This document shows, piece after piece, positions 36,989-47,798 of a DNA stretch of 64,000 nucleotides. The DNA comes from Acinetobacter pecorum. GTDB lineage: Bacteria > Pseudomonadota > Gammaproteobacteria > Pseudomonadales > Moraxellaceae. Numbering within the stretch: the stretch's first letter is position 1; each line of letters opens with the position of its first letter. Both the position numbers and the translations under genes were made by a program. The notes below the pieces were generated by a model. That model searched no databases. It had not been told where the DNA came from and saw only the letters and a program-made list of their open reading frames with translations. The stretch is from positions 1 through 64,000 of the forward strand of contig NZ_JACSPT010000018.1 in NCBI RefSeq assembly GCF_014837015.1, read 5' to 3'.

Positions 36989-37909
36989 ATGAGTAATACC
37001 ACCCCTGATTTTCAAGCAGATGAATTTTTGTTGGACCATTATGTAGGCAAAACGCCACTGGTGCGTTTGCAGCGTCTGGCAAGTCACACTCAAGCTACAG
37101 TACTCGCGAAACTCGAAGGCAATAATCCGGCAGGTTCGGTGAAAGACCGCCCGGCCTATAATATGATCATGCAGGCGGAAAAACGCGGTCAGATCAAACC
37201 GGGTGATACCCTGATTGAGGCGACGAGTGGAAATACAGGGATTGCATTGGCCATGGTGGCTGCAATGCGTGGCTATAAAATGAAGCTCATTATGCCTGCA
37301 AGCTCAAGCCAGGAACGTAAAGATGCCATGCGTGCCTATGGTGCAGAGCTGATTGAATCTGAAAGTATGGAACATGCCCGTGATTTGGCATTGCAAATGG
37401 AAAAAGACGGCATCGGTCTGGTGCTGAACCAGTTTGGTAACCCGGATAATCTGGAAGCACACTATTTGACTACGGGTCCTGAAATTTGGGAGCAAACCGG
37501 TGGCAAGATTACGCACTTTGTGAGTTCGATGGGCACGACAGGTACCATTATGGGTATTTCTAAATACCTCAAAGAACAAAACCCAAATGTGCAAATTGTC
37601 GGTTTACAACCTTCAGAAGGTTCAAATATTCCGGGTATCCGCCGTTGGCCGAAAGAGTATCTGCCTACGATTTTTGATGCCAGCCGTGTCGATGAGATCA
37701 TGGATATTCCGCAGATTGAAGCAGAGAAAACTGCACGTCAACTGGCACGTCTGGAAGGAATCAGTGCAGGCGTATCTTCCGGGGGGGCAGTATGGGCATC
37801 TCTCAGAATTGCTGAACAACACCCGGATGCTGTGATTGTATGTATTGTGTGTGACCGCGGTGACCGTTACTTGTCTACAGGGTTATTCTCTGTAGAAGAT
37901 ACTGAATAA
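36989..37909 (+). CDS. cysM: Cysteine synthase B (CysM)
   Basis: 306 residues from the ATG at 36989, preceded by ATAGGTG; the GTG at 36980 is less likely. It is a fold-type II PLP enzyme with NNPAGSVKDRPA (PLP Lys52), the phosphate loop EATSGNTGIALA and SSGGAVWASLR. The RRWPKEYLP loop is typical of CysM rather than CysK. It makes cysteine (or S-sulfocysteine) from O-acetylserine. It starts a plus-strand run with the exonuclease, rlmD and relA, an order that Pseudomonas aeruginosa shares for cysM, rlmD and relA. Confidence 0.95.
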   Translation: MSNTTPDFQADEFLLDHYVGKTPLVRLQRLASHTQATVLAKLEGNNPAGSVKDRPAYNMIMQAEKRGQIKPGDTLIEATSGNTGIALAMVAAMRGYKMKLIMPASSSQERKDAMRAYGAELIESESMEHARDLALQMEKDGIGLVLNQFGNPDNLEAHYLTTGPEIWEQTGGKITHFVSSMGTTGTIMGISKYLKEQNPNVQIVGLQPSEGSNIPGIRRWPKEYLPTIFDASRVDEIMDIPQIEAEKTARQLARLEGISAGVSSGGAVWASLRIAEQHPDAVIVCIVCDRGDRYLSTGLFSVEDTE

Positions 37910-37925
37910 TTTCTGAGACCTATAT

Positions 37926-38744
37926 ATGCGCTTGCCTGTTTTAACTTTCGATATTGAAACCCAAACCGATCTCAGATCAGGGGCGCATCTGTTTGGCCTG
38001 GACTTGCCTGAGGCAGATCTGGATCAGGCGCTGACCAAATTACGCCGTCAGGATTCAGGTTCGGATTTTCAGCGTTTGCCGCTGCATGAAATTGTCTGTA
38101 TTTCCGGTTTATGGATCGATGAGCAGGGCATGAAGCTGTTTTCGTTTAGCCGGGAACAGCATTCTGAAGCAGAAATTTTGAAAAAATTCTTGTCCATTTT
38201 TGACAAGCGCCATCCGACTCTAGTGAGTTGGAATGGCTCACAGTTTGATTTACCAGTAATTTTATACCGTGCCATGTATCATGGGCTCTCTGCGCCGAGT
38301 CTGTTCGATCAGGGCGAAATTGATACGCAAAAGCGTTATAATAACTACCAGAATCGTTACCATCATCGTCATGTCGATCTGATGGATGTGATGGCCATGT
38401 TTCATGCCCGTCATTTCCAGAAGCTGGATGATGTGGCACATTTGCTGGGTTATCCAGGCAAACGCGGTGACGGCGTTTACCGTATACCCGAATATGTCCG
38501 CAATCAGCAATGGACCGAACTGACCTCTTATTGTGAAGGGGACGTCCTGAATACCTGGCTGGTTTATATTCGCTGGCTGTTACTAAAAGGACAGCTGTTG
38601 CTGCCTGATTATCAGCATCTGGTCCAAAGTACCATCCAGTATTTGCACACCCAGCCGCAACATGCAGAATTTTTATCAGTCTGGCGTGAAACTTCACAAC
38701 GTACTGAATTTACCCAATTTGATTTTCCCATTTCCACACCCTAG
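37926..38744 (+). CDS. Predicted 3'-5' exonuclease, PolB-type (DNA_pol_B_exo2)
   Basis: 272 residues. A DEDD exonuclease domain is visible: VLTFDIETQTD (Exo I Asp/Glu), VSWNGSQFDLPVI (Exo II Asp) and TSYCEGDVLNTWLVYIRWL (Exo III Asp), with HHRHVDLMDVMAMF between. This matches the stand-alone exonuclease family related to the proofreading domain of DNA polymerase B. The substrate (DNA or RNA) is not established. It sits 16 bases after cysM and 6 bases before rlmD, so it belongs to the same transcript. Confidence 0.88.
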   Translation: MRLPVLTFDIETQTDLRSGAHLFGLDLPEADLDQALTKLRRQDSGSDFQRLPLHEIVCISGLWIDEQGMKLFSFSREQHSEAEILKKFLSIFDKRHPTLVSWNGSQFDLPVILYRAMYHGLSAPSLFDQGEIDTQKRYNNYQNRYHHRHVDLMDVMAMFHARHFQKLDDVAHLLGYPGKRGDGVYRIPEYVRNQQWTELTSYCEGDVLNTWLVYIRWLLLKGQLLLPDYQHLVQSTIQYLHTQPQHAEFLSVWRETSQRTEFTQFDFPISTP

Positions 38745-38750
38745 GTTTTC

Positions 38751-40139
38751 ATGAAATATCGAGCACAAGCACGTCCTACCCAGCAACCCGAGTACATTTT
38801 TCAGGTTGAAGCCCTTTCACATGAAGGACGTGGCATTGCTCACTATGGTTCGCATCCGGATCATCCGCTGGAAAAACATGGCAAGAAAGTCTTTATACGC
38901 TATGCCTTGCCAGGTGAAACCGTGCGTGCCCGCATTACCCGTGAAGTCAAAAAACTTGAAGAAGCTGACAGCCTTGAATTGCTGGGCGATGCTTCTGAAA
39001 TTCGCGTGGAACCCATCTGCCCGCATTTTGGGTCTTGTGGCGGTTGCAATATGCAGCATATCGCGCCAGATGCCCAGATTGAGTTGAAACAGAATGTCTT
39101 AAAGTCACATTTACAGCATTTTGCTGGAATCCAGCCTGAGCAATGGTTGCCCCCCTTACGTTCACAACGTGAAGATTATCGCCGCAAGGCCCGAATCGGT
39201 GTGCGTTATCTGCCTTCCAAAAAACAGCTGGTGGTGGGCTTTCGTGAGAACCAGTCTAACAAACTGATCCCGATTGATCGCTGCATGATTCTGGATCGCG
39301 AGTTCGGTTCGGTTACGCGTCTTAAACAATTGCTGCAAGGTCTTAACGGTAAGGCGGACATCGGTCATATAGAATTGGCGATGGGAGATCAAGAGATCGC
39401 ACTGCTGGTGCGTGAAACTGCAAAATTATCTGCCGAAGATGTCAACCAATTGCGAGAATTTACGTTACAGAAAGGTTGGCAACTGTATGTTCAGCCTGCT
39501 GGAAAAGACGCGCTGTTGCGTATAGATCAGCCAGAGAACGCTGCACGCTTACACTATGGTCTTGATGACTTTGATGTAAAATTCGGTTTTAATCCACTGG
39601 ACTTTACTCAGGTAAACTCAAGTATCAATCCGCAAATGGTGCGATTGGCATGTGATTTGCTACAACTGCAACAGGGAGAGCGGGTTTTAGATCTGTTCTG
39701 TGGATTAGGAAACTTTTCGTTGCCGCTTGCGCGCTGTGTTGGTGCATCGGGTCAAGTGATTGCAGTAGAGGGAAGTGAGGAAATGGTTCGACGTGGTGCA
39801 GAAAATGCCAAAAACAATGGTATTGCACAAATATCGTTCTATTCACAAGATTTAACCAAAGATTTTTCGCACCATGCTTGGGCAAATCAAGGTTTTGATG
39901 CATTATTAATCGACCCGCCACGTGCCGGCGCAGAAGAAGTAATGCACTATATTCCTAAGTTTGGAGCAAAAAGAATCGTTTATGTGTCATGTAATCCTGC
40001 GACACTCGCCAGAGATGCAGGACTATTGGCACAACAGGGCTATCGTCTCACCCGGGCGGGAGTGATGGATATGTTTACACATACTGGACATGTGGAATCA
40101 ATCGCATTGTTCGAAAAAGAAAATCAAATAAACGATTAA
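38751..40139 (+). CDS. rlmD: 23S rRNA (uracil(1939)-C5)-methyltransferase RlmD
   Basis: 462 residues. A TRAM domain (about 15-85, [17 protein letters not shown]) is followed by an iron-sulfur cluster motif [14 protein letters not shown] with four Cys counting one outside the central run. The SAM methyltransferase has [27 protein letters not shown] and the nucleophilic Cys in [12 protein letters not shown]. It methylates U1939 of 23S rRNA. It lies directly before relA, as in E. coli and Pseudomonas. Confidence 0.96.
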   Translation: MKYRAQARPTQQPEYIFQVEALSHEGRGIAHYGSHPDHPLEKHGKKVFIRYALPGETVRARITREVKKLEEADSLELLGDASEIRVEPICPHFGSCGGCNMQHIAPDAQIELKQNVLKSHLQHFAGIQPEQWLPPLRSQREDYRRKARIGVRYLPSKKQLVVGFRENQSNKLIPIDRCMILDREFGSVTRLKQLLQGLNGKADIGHIELAMGDQEIALLVRETAKLSAEDVNQLREFTLQKGWQLYVQPAGKDALLRIDQPENAARLHYGLDDFDVKFGFNPLDFTQVNSSINPQMVRLACDLLQLQQGERVLDLFCGLGNFSLPLARCVGASGQVIAVEGSEEMVRRGAENAKNNGIAQISFYSQDLTKDFSHHAWANQGFDALLIDPPRAGAEEVMHYIPKFGAKRIVYVSCNPATLARDAGLLAQQGYRLTRAGVMDMFTHTGHVESIALFEKENQIND

Positions 40140-40171
40140 AGAAATGATGTTTTTAAAAGTAGGAGAAGGGT

Positions 40172-42481
40172 ATGGTCACAGTACGTGAGCAACTCCCTGG
40201 ACGACTTAATGAGTTGTCGCAGGAGACGACTGTAGAACATGCCGAACAAGCACACCAGGATCTGACTGAATGGTTGGATCGGGTTCGTGGCATATTAGAT
40301 GGCGCACCTTTAACGCAGCTCGAAGAAGTCGCCCACTTAACATTAGAAAGAGAGCTGCAAAGTACGGTCCAGCACCGCTCCAATACCTTTTATACCGGTA
40401 TTGAGATGGCGGATATTCTGGCTCATCTGCATGTGGATGAAGATACTTTGTCCGCAGCCATGCTGTATCGTGCTGTTCGTGAAGGCGTCATGCCACTCGG
40501 TGAAGTACTGGAAAAGTTCGGCGAACAGGTGCATAGTCTGGTCAAAGGTACGCTTGCCATGGGTAAGCTGTCCGAGCTGATCGAAAAAAATAAGCGTCTG
40601 GAAGATCATTTTAACAATAACCAGCGCGAGCATCTGTCTGGCATTTACAAAATGCTGATCTCTGTCACCGAAGATGTGCGTGTCGTTCTGGTCAAGCTGG
40701 CCGAACGTACCTATGCGTTGCGTGAACTGGCCAATTCCTCGCGTGAGCGTCAGGAACGGGTTGCCCGAGAAATTCTGACCATTTACTCGCCACTGGCACA
40801 CCGTTTAGGTATTGCCCAGCTAAAATGGGAGCTGGAAGATCTGGCTTTCCGTTATCTTGCGCCGGAACGTTATAAAGAAATTGCTTCCTTACTGAATGAA
40901 AAGCGTCTCGAGCGTGAACAGTATATTCAGTTTGTGATTGAAAAATTACGCAATGAATTGTCCGAGCATGGCATTGAAGCCGAAATTAACGGCCGGGTGA
41001 AGCACATTTATTCGATTTATCGGAAAATGAAAAGCAAGAACCTGAGCTTTGACCAGCTCTATGATATTCGTGCTTTACGGGTACTGGTGAAAAGTGTGCC
41101 GGAGTGTTACCACACTTTAGGTATTGTGCATCAGATCTGGCGCCACATTCCGCATCAGTTTGACGACTATATTACCAATCCGAAAGCCAATGGCTATCGC
41201 TCCCTGCATACTGCGGTCATTGCCGAGAACAAGTCACTTGAAGTGCAGATTCGTACCCATGCAATGCATGAGGAAGCTGAACTTGGAGTATGTTCACACT
41301 TTAATTATAAAGAAGGTGCAAAAACCACAGATCGCTCCTTTAACCATCGTCTGCATTCCTTGCGTGCGGTGCTTGAGCATTATCAAGAACGTAATGAAAG
41401 CAGTGCACATAAAGAATCTGAAGATGAAATAGAGAATTTTGAACATATTCAAGATTTCGAAGGTTTTGAAAAGATCTATGTGTTTAGCCGTGATGGTGAT
41501 ATCAAAGAGCTGCCGCGTGATTCGACGGTGCTGGACTTTGCTTATCATGTGCATACCGAAGTCGGGAACAAGTGCTATGCCGCACGGGTAAATCAGCGCT
41601 ATGTGCCGCTGACCTATACTTTGAAAACTGGTGAACAGGTCGAGATTCTGACCAAAAAAGACCGGGAACCGAACCGGGACTGGCTGGTTAATTCGCTGGG
41701 TTATATCAAAACTGCCCGTGCGCGGGACAAGCTGCGCCACTGGTTCCGCCAGCAAGATCGCAGCAAGAATCTGGAAGTTGGCCGTGAAGTACTGAACAAG
41801 GAACTATCACGTCTGGCAATTCACCCGAAATCGATTGATCTGAATGATTATTGTAGTCACTTCAATGTCAAAACTGGCGATGACATTCTGGTCAATCTGG
41901 TCAATGGTGATATCAGCCTGCATGCCCTGATTAATCAGGTGAACCGTCACATGCATCTGGATCAGGACGAGCCTGAGCTGGTGCTGAAACCTGCCCTGAA
42001 CCCGCGTGCCAGTCATACGCTGTCAGCGCACGGTATTCTGATTGACGGTCTGGATAACGTGGAATTGCATATTGCCCAATGTTGCCAACCCGTGCATGGC
42101 GAATCGATTGCCGGCTATATCACTTTGAATCGGGGGGTTAGCATCCATAAGGTCGCTTGTCCGGACTATGTGCGTATGATTTCTCAAGAGCCTGAACGTG
42201 CGGTAGAAGCAGACTGGGAAATGCAGCCAACACGTGGTCAGAGCGTACAGATTGTGGTGGAAGCTTATGATCGACGCGGCTTGCTGAAGGATCTGACTCA
42301 AGTCATTTTCTCGGATCAGATCAATATCCGTCAGGTGAATACCATTTCGGAGGCGGACGGTATTGCCAATATGAAGCTGTTGATTGAAGTCAAAGGTCTG
42401 GCACAACTTTCCAAACTTTTGGCCCGTCTTGAACAACAACCGGGAATTATCAGTGCACGTCGTCTGGTGCAAGGTACTTAA
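40172..42481 (+). CDS. relA: GTP pyrophosphokinase RelA, (p)ppGpp synthetase
   Basis: 769 residues, RelA length. A degenerate HD domain (about 70-220; the HD pair of SpoT is replaced around LSAAMLYRAVREG) shows it cannot hydrolyse ppGpp. The synthetase domain has GRVKHIYSIYRKMKSKN, LYDIRALRVLV and YRSLHTAVI. The TGS domain has VFSRDGDIKELPRDSTVLDFAY, then come the helical and zinc-finger parts and an ACT domain at the C terminus. It makes (p)ppGpp on ribosomes stalled by uncharged tRNA. AGGAGAAGG precedes the ATG. A terminator follows. Confidence 0.97.
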   Translation: MVTVREQLPGRLNELSQETTVEHAEQAHQDLTEWLDRVRGILDGAPLTQLEEVAHLTLERELQSTVQHRSNTFYTGIEMADILAHLHVDEDTLSAAMLYRAVREGVMPLGEVLEKFGEQVHSLVKGTLAMGKLSELIEKNKRLEDHFNNNQREHLSGIYKMLISVTEDVRVVLVKLAERTYALRELANSSRERQERVAREILTIYSPLAHRLGIAQLKWELEDLAFRYLAPERYKEIASLLNEKRLEREQYIQFVIEKLRNELSEHGIEAEINGRVKHIYSIYRKMKSKNLSFDQLYDIRALRVLVKSVPECYHTLGIVHQIWRHIPHQFDDYITNPKANGYRSLHTAVIAENKSLEVQIRTHAMHEEAELGVCSHFNYKEGAKTTDRSFNHRLHSLRAVLEHYQERNESSAHKESEDEIENFEHIQDFEGFEKIYVFSRDGDIKELPRDSTVLDFAYHVHTEVGNKCYAARVNQRYVPLTYTLKTGEQVEILTKKDREPNRDWLVNSLGYIKTARARDKLRHWFRQQDRSKNLEVGREVLNKELSRLAIHPKSIDLNDYCSHFNVKTGDDILVNLVNGDISLHALINQVNRHMHLDQDEPELVLKPALNPRASHTLSAHGILIDGLDNVELHIAQCCQPVHGESIAGYITLNRGVSIHKVACPDYVRMISQEPERAVEADWEMQPTRGQSVQIVVEAYDRRGLLKDLTQVIFSDQINIRQVNTISEADGIANMKLLIEVKGLAQLSKLLARLEQQPGIISARRLVQGT

Positions 42482-42499
42482 TTTCCATTATGTAAGTTT

Positions 42500-42531
42500 A
42501 AAAAGCCTGCAATTCAATTGCGGGCTTTTTG
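42500..42531 (+). terminator. Terminator after relA
   Basis: AAAGCCTGCAATT pairs with AATTGCGGGCTTT (about 42,502-42,528) around one base, with one G-T pair, followed by T's. Confidence 0.9.
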
Positions 42532-42581
42532 ATTGTAATCTAACTAAATCATATGCATAAAAAATAGACCAGCAGACCGAG

Positions 42582-43232
42582 ATGAGTGTGACTGAAATAT
42601 TTGAACGTAGACGGAATAACTTGGCCAAGGTCATTGATCTGTTGATCGAGACGCAGCAATTTAAAACTGGCAAAGAGATCTGTGAGCATTTCGGCTTGTC
42701 TGCGTCATATATCGCACAATTACTGAATAGCAAACGCCAGATCGGCGAGAAAGCAGCAAGAGAGTTGGAGCAACAACTGGGTCTCAATGCTTTAATCCTG
42801 GACCAGTCAGCTGAACCCAAAGTAGAGTTATCTCCACTTTCAGAGCAAGACAGACTGTTTCAGATGCAAGTAGCGCAACAGCAGGCATTCACACTTATTC
42901 CTATAGATTCAGCGCTCTCAATCAATCAGGATATTTTTCATCTGCAAGTACAGCATTATGCGATTCAGGTAGCAGGACCGTATTATGTCCCCAGCTTAAA
43001 GCCGGGCTGGTGGCTGATCTGTAATGAACAGGTAGAGGCGTCCGGATCGGATATTCTTTGTGTGTATCTGCTCAATGGCTTGCAGCTTATTTTGCAACTG
43101 GTCAGTGACACTCAGGATCATTATGAGTTTCAAAGTCTGAATGAAACCAGAAAGGTAGTTTTTCAAAAAACTGATATTGAGAAAATTCATCCCGTCATTG
43201 CGATTCTTCCCACGGCTAGTATGTTCAAATAG
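42582..43232 (+). CDS. XRE-type regulator with inactive S24 (LexA/CI-like) C-terminal domain
   Basis: 216 residues. An N-terminal helix-turn-helix (about 28-65; GKEICEHFGLSASYIAQLL) is joined to a C-terminal S24-like region (about 115-210). The S24 part follows the lambda-CI/LexA pattern AG-[Ser-Met]-P-x-x-x-PG, but the Ser-Met position reads Tyr134-Tyr135 (VAGPYYVPSLKPGWW), and the general-base Lys is Gln172 in LILQLV. So self-cleavage should not be possible and the domain probably only dimerises or senses a ligand. It is not an SOS repressor of the usual sort. There is no prophage beside it. The target is unknown; the gene is single, between terminators. Confidence 0.75.
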   Translation: MSVTEIFERRRNNLAKVIDLLIETQQFKTGKEICEHFGLSASYIAQLLNSKRQIGEKAARELEQQLGLNALILDQSAEPKVELSPLSEQDRLFQMQVAQQQAFTLIPIDSALSINQDIFHLQVQHYAIQVAGPYYVPSLKPGWWLICNEQVEASGSDILCVYLLNGLQLILQLVSDTQDHYEFQSLNETRKVVFQKTDIEKIHPVIAILPTASMFK

Positions 43233-43239
43233 CAGAAAT

Positions 43240-43270
43240 AATTCAGCCCATCATAAGACGGGCTGAACGA
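43240..43270. terminator. Weak hairpin between the XRE gene and secF
   Basis: TTCAGCCC (43242-43249) pairs with GGGCTGAA (43260-43267) with a 10-base loop. Flanks are only moderately T-rich on the minus strand (TTATTTCT). It lies between converging genes. Confidence 0.5.
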
Positions 43271-43291
43271 TGAACATGCAAATAGAACTGA

Positions 43292-44263
43292 TTATGGAAT
43301 CGGGTTCTCGTCTTCAAATTCTGGCTTCACCTGAACAATAAAGTCCTGACGGTTTAGACCACGCCACAAGGCAAAGGCCGTACCGATATAGATGGATGAA
43401 TATGTCCCGACAAAGACACCGACAAACATCGCGATCGAGAACCATTTCAGACCATCACCGCCTATCAGCATCATGGCAAGCACCACCAGCAATAAGGTCA
43501 TGGAAGTATGAATGGTACGACGCAAGGTTTCAGTCAGGGCGATGTTAACAATTTCGACCGGTTCTGCACCACGAATTTTACGGAAGTTCTCACGGATACG
43601 GTCAGAGACCACGATATTATCATTGAGCGAGAAACCGATGATCGCAAGGAGTGCAGCAAGTACAGTCAGGTCAAATGGCCATTGCATCATCGCAAAAATC
43701 CCGAGGGTGACGATAATGTCATGGAATAGCGACAATACTGCACCCATGGCCAGTTTGAACTCAAAGCGGATGGTTACATAGACCAGCATCAGCAGGAGCG
43801 CCAGTGCTACAGCACCAGCAGAACGCACATAAAGCTCGTTACCCACCTGACCACCGACGACATCGACCTTTGGTACTTCTGCCGGATTATTTGGCAATTG
43901 AGCCGCTGCTGTAACCGCTAGAGTCAAGTCTTCAGCTTCGATATCGTCCTGTACGGGCATACGCACCATCAGATCACGTTCTGAACCGAGGGTTTGAACC
44001 ACGGCATCATTAAAACCGGCTTTGCTGAGTGCTTGGGAAACCTGTTCCGGTTTGACCGGATTGGCATAATTCAGTTCAGCTGCCACACCACCGGTAAAGT
44101 CCAGACCGAGGTTTAGACCTTTGGTGGCAATAAAGAAGATACTCGCAACCGTTAAGAGGATTGAAAACAATGCCGCAGGCATTGCAATCTTCATAAACGG
44201 GATAATGCGTTCGTTTTCCGGGCGACCATACTGTTTTTGATCCAGTTGAGTATTTTCAGTCAT
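43292..44263 (-). CDS. secF: Protein translocase subunit SecF
   Basis: 323 residues from the second of two adjacent ATGs (44266 and 44263), since AAGGAGATCA is spaced better for the second. The first membrane helix is followed by the periplasmic P1 head with GLDFTGGVAAEL, then five helices with LGIFAMMQWPFDLTVLAALLAI split by position and ALTETLRRTIHTSMT. It works with SecD and YajC to pull proteins out of the Sec channel using the proton gradient. It is 11 bases after secD. Confidence 0.96.
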   Translation of the reverse strand: MTENTQLDQKQYGRPENERIIPFMKIAMPAALFSILLTVASIFFIATKGLNLGLDFTGGVAAELNYANPVKPEQVSQALSKAGFNDAVVQTLGSERDLMVRMPVQDDIEAEDLTLAVTAAAQLPNNPAEVPKVDVVGGQVGNELYVRSAGAVALALLLMLVYVTIRFEFKLAMGAVLSLFHDIIVTLGIFAMMQWPFDLTVLAALLAIIGFSLNDNIVVSDRIRENFRKIRGAEPVEIVNIALTETLRRTIHTSMTLLLVVLAMMLIGGDGLKWFSIAMFVGVFVGTYSSIYIGTAFALWRGLNRQDFIVQVKPEFEDENPIP

Positions 44264-44274
44264 CATTGATCTCC

Positions 44275-46173
44275 TTAAATGCTCAACTTTTTCAAGTTAC
44301 GTTTTTTGCCATAAATGATCTGTACGATTGCACGTGTTACTGTAATGGCAGTAAACATTGAGCAGACAATACCAATCATTAAGGTCACGGCAAAGCCTTT
44401 GATCGGACCTGTACCAATCGCGAATAGAATGAATGCTACCAGAAAGGTGGTCAAGTTCGAGTCGAAAATAGTGTTATAGGCCCGGTCATAACCGGCCACA
44501 ATCGCCTGTTTTGGCGAAGCTCCCCATTTCATTTCTTCCCGTATTCGCTCACAGATCAGTACGTTGGCATCGACCGCCATACCAATGGTAATCACAATAC
44601 CGGCAATACCCGGCAGGGTCAGGGAAGCACCAATCCACGACATGACTGTCAGAATCATTGCCAGGTTAAATATCAGGGCAAAGTTGGCAATCAGGCCAAA
44701 CACGCGGAAGAACACCACCATCCAGATGGCAACCAGGAGGAAACCGATCTGAGTTGAAAGCACCCCTTTGTCGATATTCTCTTGACCCAGACTTGGACCA
44801 ATCACACGTTCTTCAACAAAGTACATTGGCGCAGCCAACGCACCTGCACGAAGCATTAATGCAAGTTCAGCCGCTTCCTGTGGCGAGTCCAGACCGGTAA
44901 TACGGAACTGAGAGCCCAATACCGCCTGAATGGTCGCAGCATTAATCACGACAGCTTCAGTATATGGCGTACGGACTTCAGTTTGAGTGCCAGTTGCCGG
45001 GTCTTCCACATAGTTAATGCGCTGTTTGTTTTCGATGAACAGCACTGCCATACGTTTACCAACCGCATTACGGGTCGCATCCGACATCAGCTTGCCGCCT
45101 GCGCTGTCCAGCGTAATGTTCACTTCTGCACCGCCAGTGTCCTGGCTAAAACCACTGGATGCATTTTGAACACGTTCACCAGTTAAAATACGGTTACGGT
45201 TCAGAAGGAGCTGACGACCACTGTCCAGTGATTCATAGGCAAAGACTTCTGTGCCCGGTGGCAATGCACCTGTAGCCTGACCGGTATATGGATCGATGTA
45301 TTGATCATTCAGGTCAGATACCAGACGGAACTCAAGGTTCGCGGTACGGCCCAGGACACGTTTCGCTTCAGCTGTATCCTGCACACCCGGAAGCTCAACC
45401 ACAATACGGTTACTGCCTTGGGTTTGAACCAGTGCTTCAGCCACACCTAACTCGTTAATACGGTTACGTAAGGTAGTCAAGTTCTGGTTGACTGCATAAG
45501 ATTCAATTTCTTGCTTACGCACATCGGTATAGTTCAGACGTAAGGTCGAACCGGTACTGGTTGCAACAGCCTGCTGGGTAAACTCATTGCCGTTACGGCG
45601 CAAGAAGTCCATCACTGCAGCACGATCATCATTGTTGGCAAACTGCATCACAATGGTGTTGTTGCTTAAAGTCAGGCTATTAAATTTCAGGTTGTTATCA
45701 CGCAACTGACGACGGAGATCCGTCGCAGAGGTTTCCATACGCTGGGCAATGGCCTTGTCCATATCCACTTCAAGCAAGAAGTGGACACCACCACGTAAAT
45801 CCAGACCAAGCTTCATTGGTTTGGCACCAATTTTTTGCAGCCATTCTGGGGTGGTTGGGGCGAGGTTAAGTGCAACCACGTACTCATCACCTAAACCACG
45901 ACGTAAAGCCTCTTTGGCTTTAAGTTGCGCTTCACTTGAATCTACACGTAATAGGGCTGCATTGTTGCTAAAGCTATTGTCATGAGTGGCAATATTTTCA
46001 GTTTTTAAAATTTGCTCTGCTTTTTGTACGATGCTTGCATCAATTTGAGTACCGGCTTTGGCACCCGAAATCTGTACAGCAGGTTCATCTGGATACAAAC
46101 TTGGCAGGGCATATAAAGTACTGATCACCAGAACAACCAGGATCAGTACATATTTCCATGCTGGGTAACGCAT
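44275..46173 (-). CDS. secD: Protein translocase subunit SecD
   Basis: 632 residues from the ATG at 46173, giving the family start MRYPAWKYVLILVVL; the in-frame GTG at 46212 would put the start within an intercistronic hairpin. KLGLDLRGGVHFLLEVDM is the P1 hallmark and the C-terminal helices contain GIAGIVITIGMAVDANVLI. It forms the SecDF proton-driven motor. The preceding gap to yajC (51 bases) contains a terminator-like hairpin, so the amount of secD message may differ from that of yajC. Confidence 0.96.
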   Translation of the reverse strand: MRYPAWKYVLILVVLVISTLYALPSLYPDEPAVQISGAKAGTQIDASIVQKAEQILKTENIATHDNSFSNNAALLRVDSSEAQLKAKEALRRGLGDEYVVALNLAPTTPEWLQKIGAKPMKLGLDLRGGVHFLLEVDMDKAIAQRMETSATDLRRQLRDNNLKFNSLTLSNNTIVMQFANNDDRAAVMDFLRRNGNEFTQQAVATSTGSTLRLNYTDVRKQEIESYAVNQNLTTLRNRINELGVAEALVQTQGSNRIVVELPGVQDTAEAKRVLGRTANLEFRLVSDLNDQYIDPYTGQATGALPPGTEVFAYESLDSGRQLLLNRNRILTGERVQNASSGFSQDTGGAEVNITLDSAGGKLMSDATRNAVGKRMAVLFIENKQRINYVEDPATGTQTEVRTPYTEAVVINAATIQAVLGSQFRITGLDSPQEAAELALMLRAGALAAPMYFVEERVIGPSLGQENIDKGVLSTQIGFLLVAIWMVVFFRVFGLIANFALIFNLAMILTVMSWIGASLTLPGIAGIVITIGMAVDANVLICERIREEMKWGASPKQAIVAGYDRAYNTIFDSNLTTFLVAFILFAIGTGPIKGFAVTLMIGIVCSMFTAITVTRAIVQIIYGKKRNLKKLSI

Positions 46174-46196
46174 TCGTTTTCTTCTTAAAATGAAAA

Positions 46197-46216
46197 AGTC
46201 GTGCGAGGGCACGACT
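46197..46216. terminator. Terminator-like hairpin between yajC and secD
   Basis: AGTCGTGC (46197-46204), loop GAGG, GCACGACT (46209-46216): a perfect 8-bp G+C-rich stem, followed by TTTTTC on the minus strand and ATTTTT on the plus strand. It lies 8 bases after the yajC stop and 23 bases before the secD start, inside an operon, so it may act as an attenuator or processing site. Confidence 0.7.
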
Positions 46217-46224
46217 ATTTTTGA

Positions 46225-46554
46225 TTAAAGGTTATTTAAAGTGCCTTCAGGTAGAACTGAGATTACACTTGCGCGTTGAACTTTGACTTCTACACCGCGG
46301 CTCAATTCAACCACTGCGAAGTCACCTTCAATCTTGGTGATTTTGCCCATTAATCCGCCTGCAAATACTACTTCACTGCCAACGCCCAGACTTTCAACCA
46401 AAGCACGGTGTTCTTTGGCACGTTTAGATTGAGGACGCCAGATCAAGAAATAGAAGATTGCAATAAAAACAGCAATCATCAAAAGGTTCGCTATCATGCT
46501 TGGTTGTTGTGCAGCTTCACCTGCAGCGTGAGCAGTCGAAATAAAAAGGCTCAT
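46225..46554 (-). CDS. yajC: Preprotein translocase subunit YajC
   Basis: 109 residues, single N-terminal membrane helix (about 20-39, MIANLLMIAVFIAIFYFLIW) followed by RPQSKRAKEH, VEVKVQRASVISVLP and the usual short cytoplasmic domain with LGVGSEVVFAGGLMGKI. It associates with SecDF. AGGA is eight bases before the ATG. It lies between tgt and secD as in most gammaproteobacteria. Confidence 0.96.
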   Translation of the reverse strand: MSLFISTAHAAGEAAQQPSMIANLLMIAVFIAIFYFLIWRPQSKRAKEHRALVESLGVGSEVVFAGGLMGKITKIEGDFAVVELSRGVEVKVQRASVISVLPEGTLNNL

Positions 46555-46655
46555 TACATTTTCCTAAAATAAAAAAACTGGTGATCAACTGGATAATAAA
46601 TTGACATATTCCTGCAATTTACATTGTCTTTTTCCTCAGCGCAAATGCTGATGGA

Positions 46656-47798
<1,143 letters not shown>

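Noticed and set aside
38146..38697. Antisense frame of 183 residues opposite the exonuclease gene
   Set aside because: The forward frame carries all three Exo motifs; the antisense product is rich in His, Asp and Arg with no recognisable pattern.
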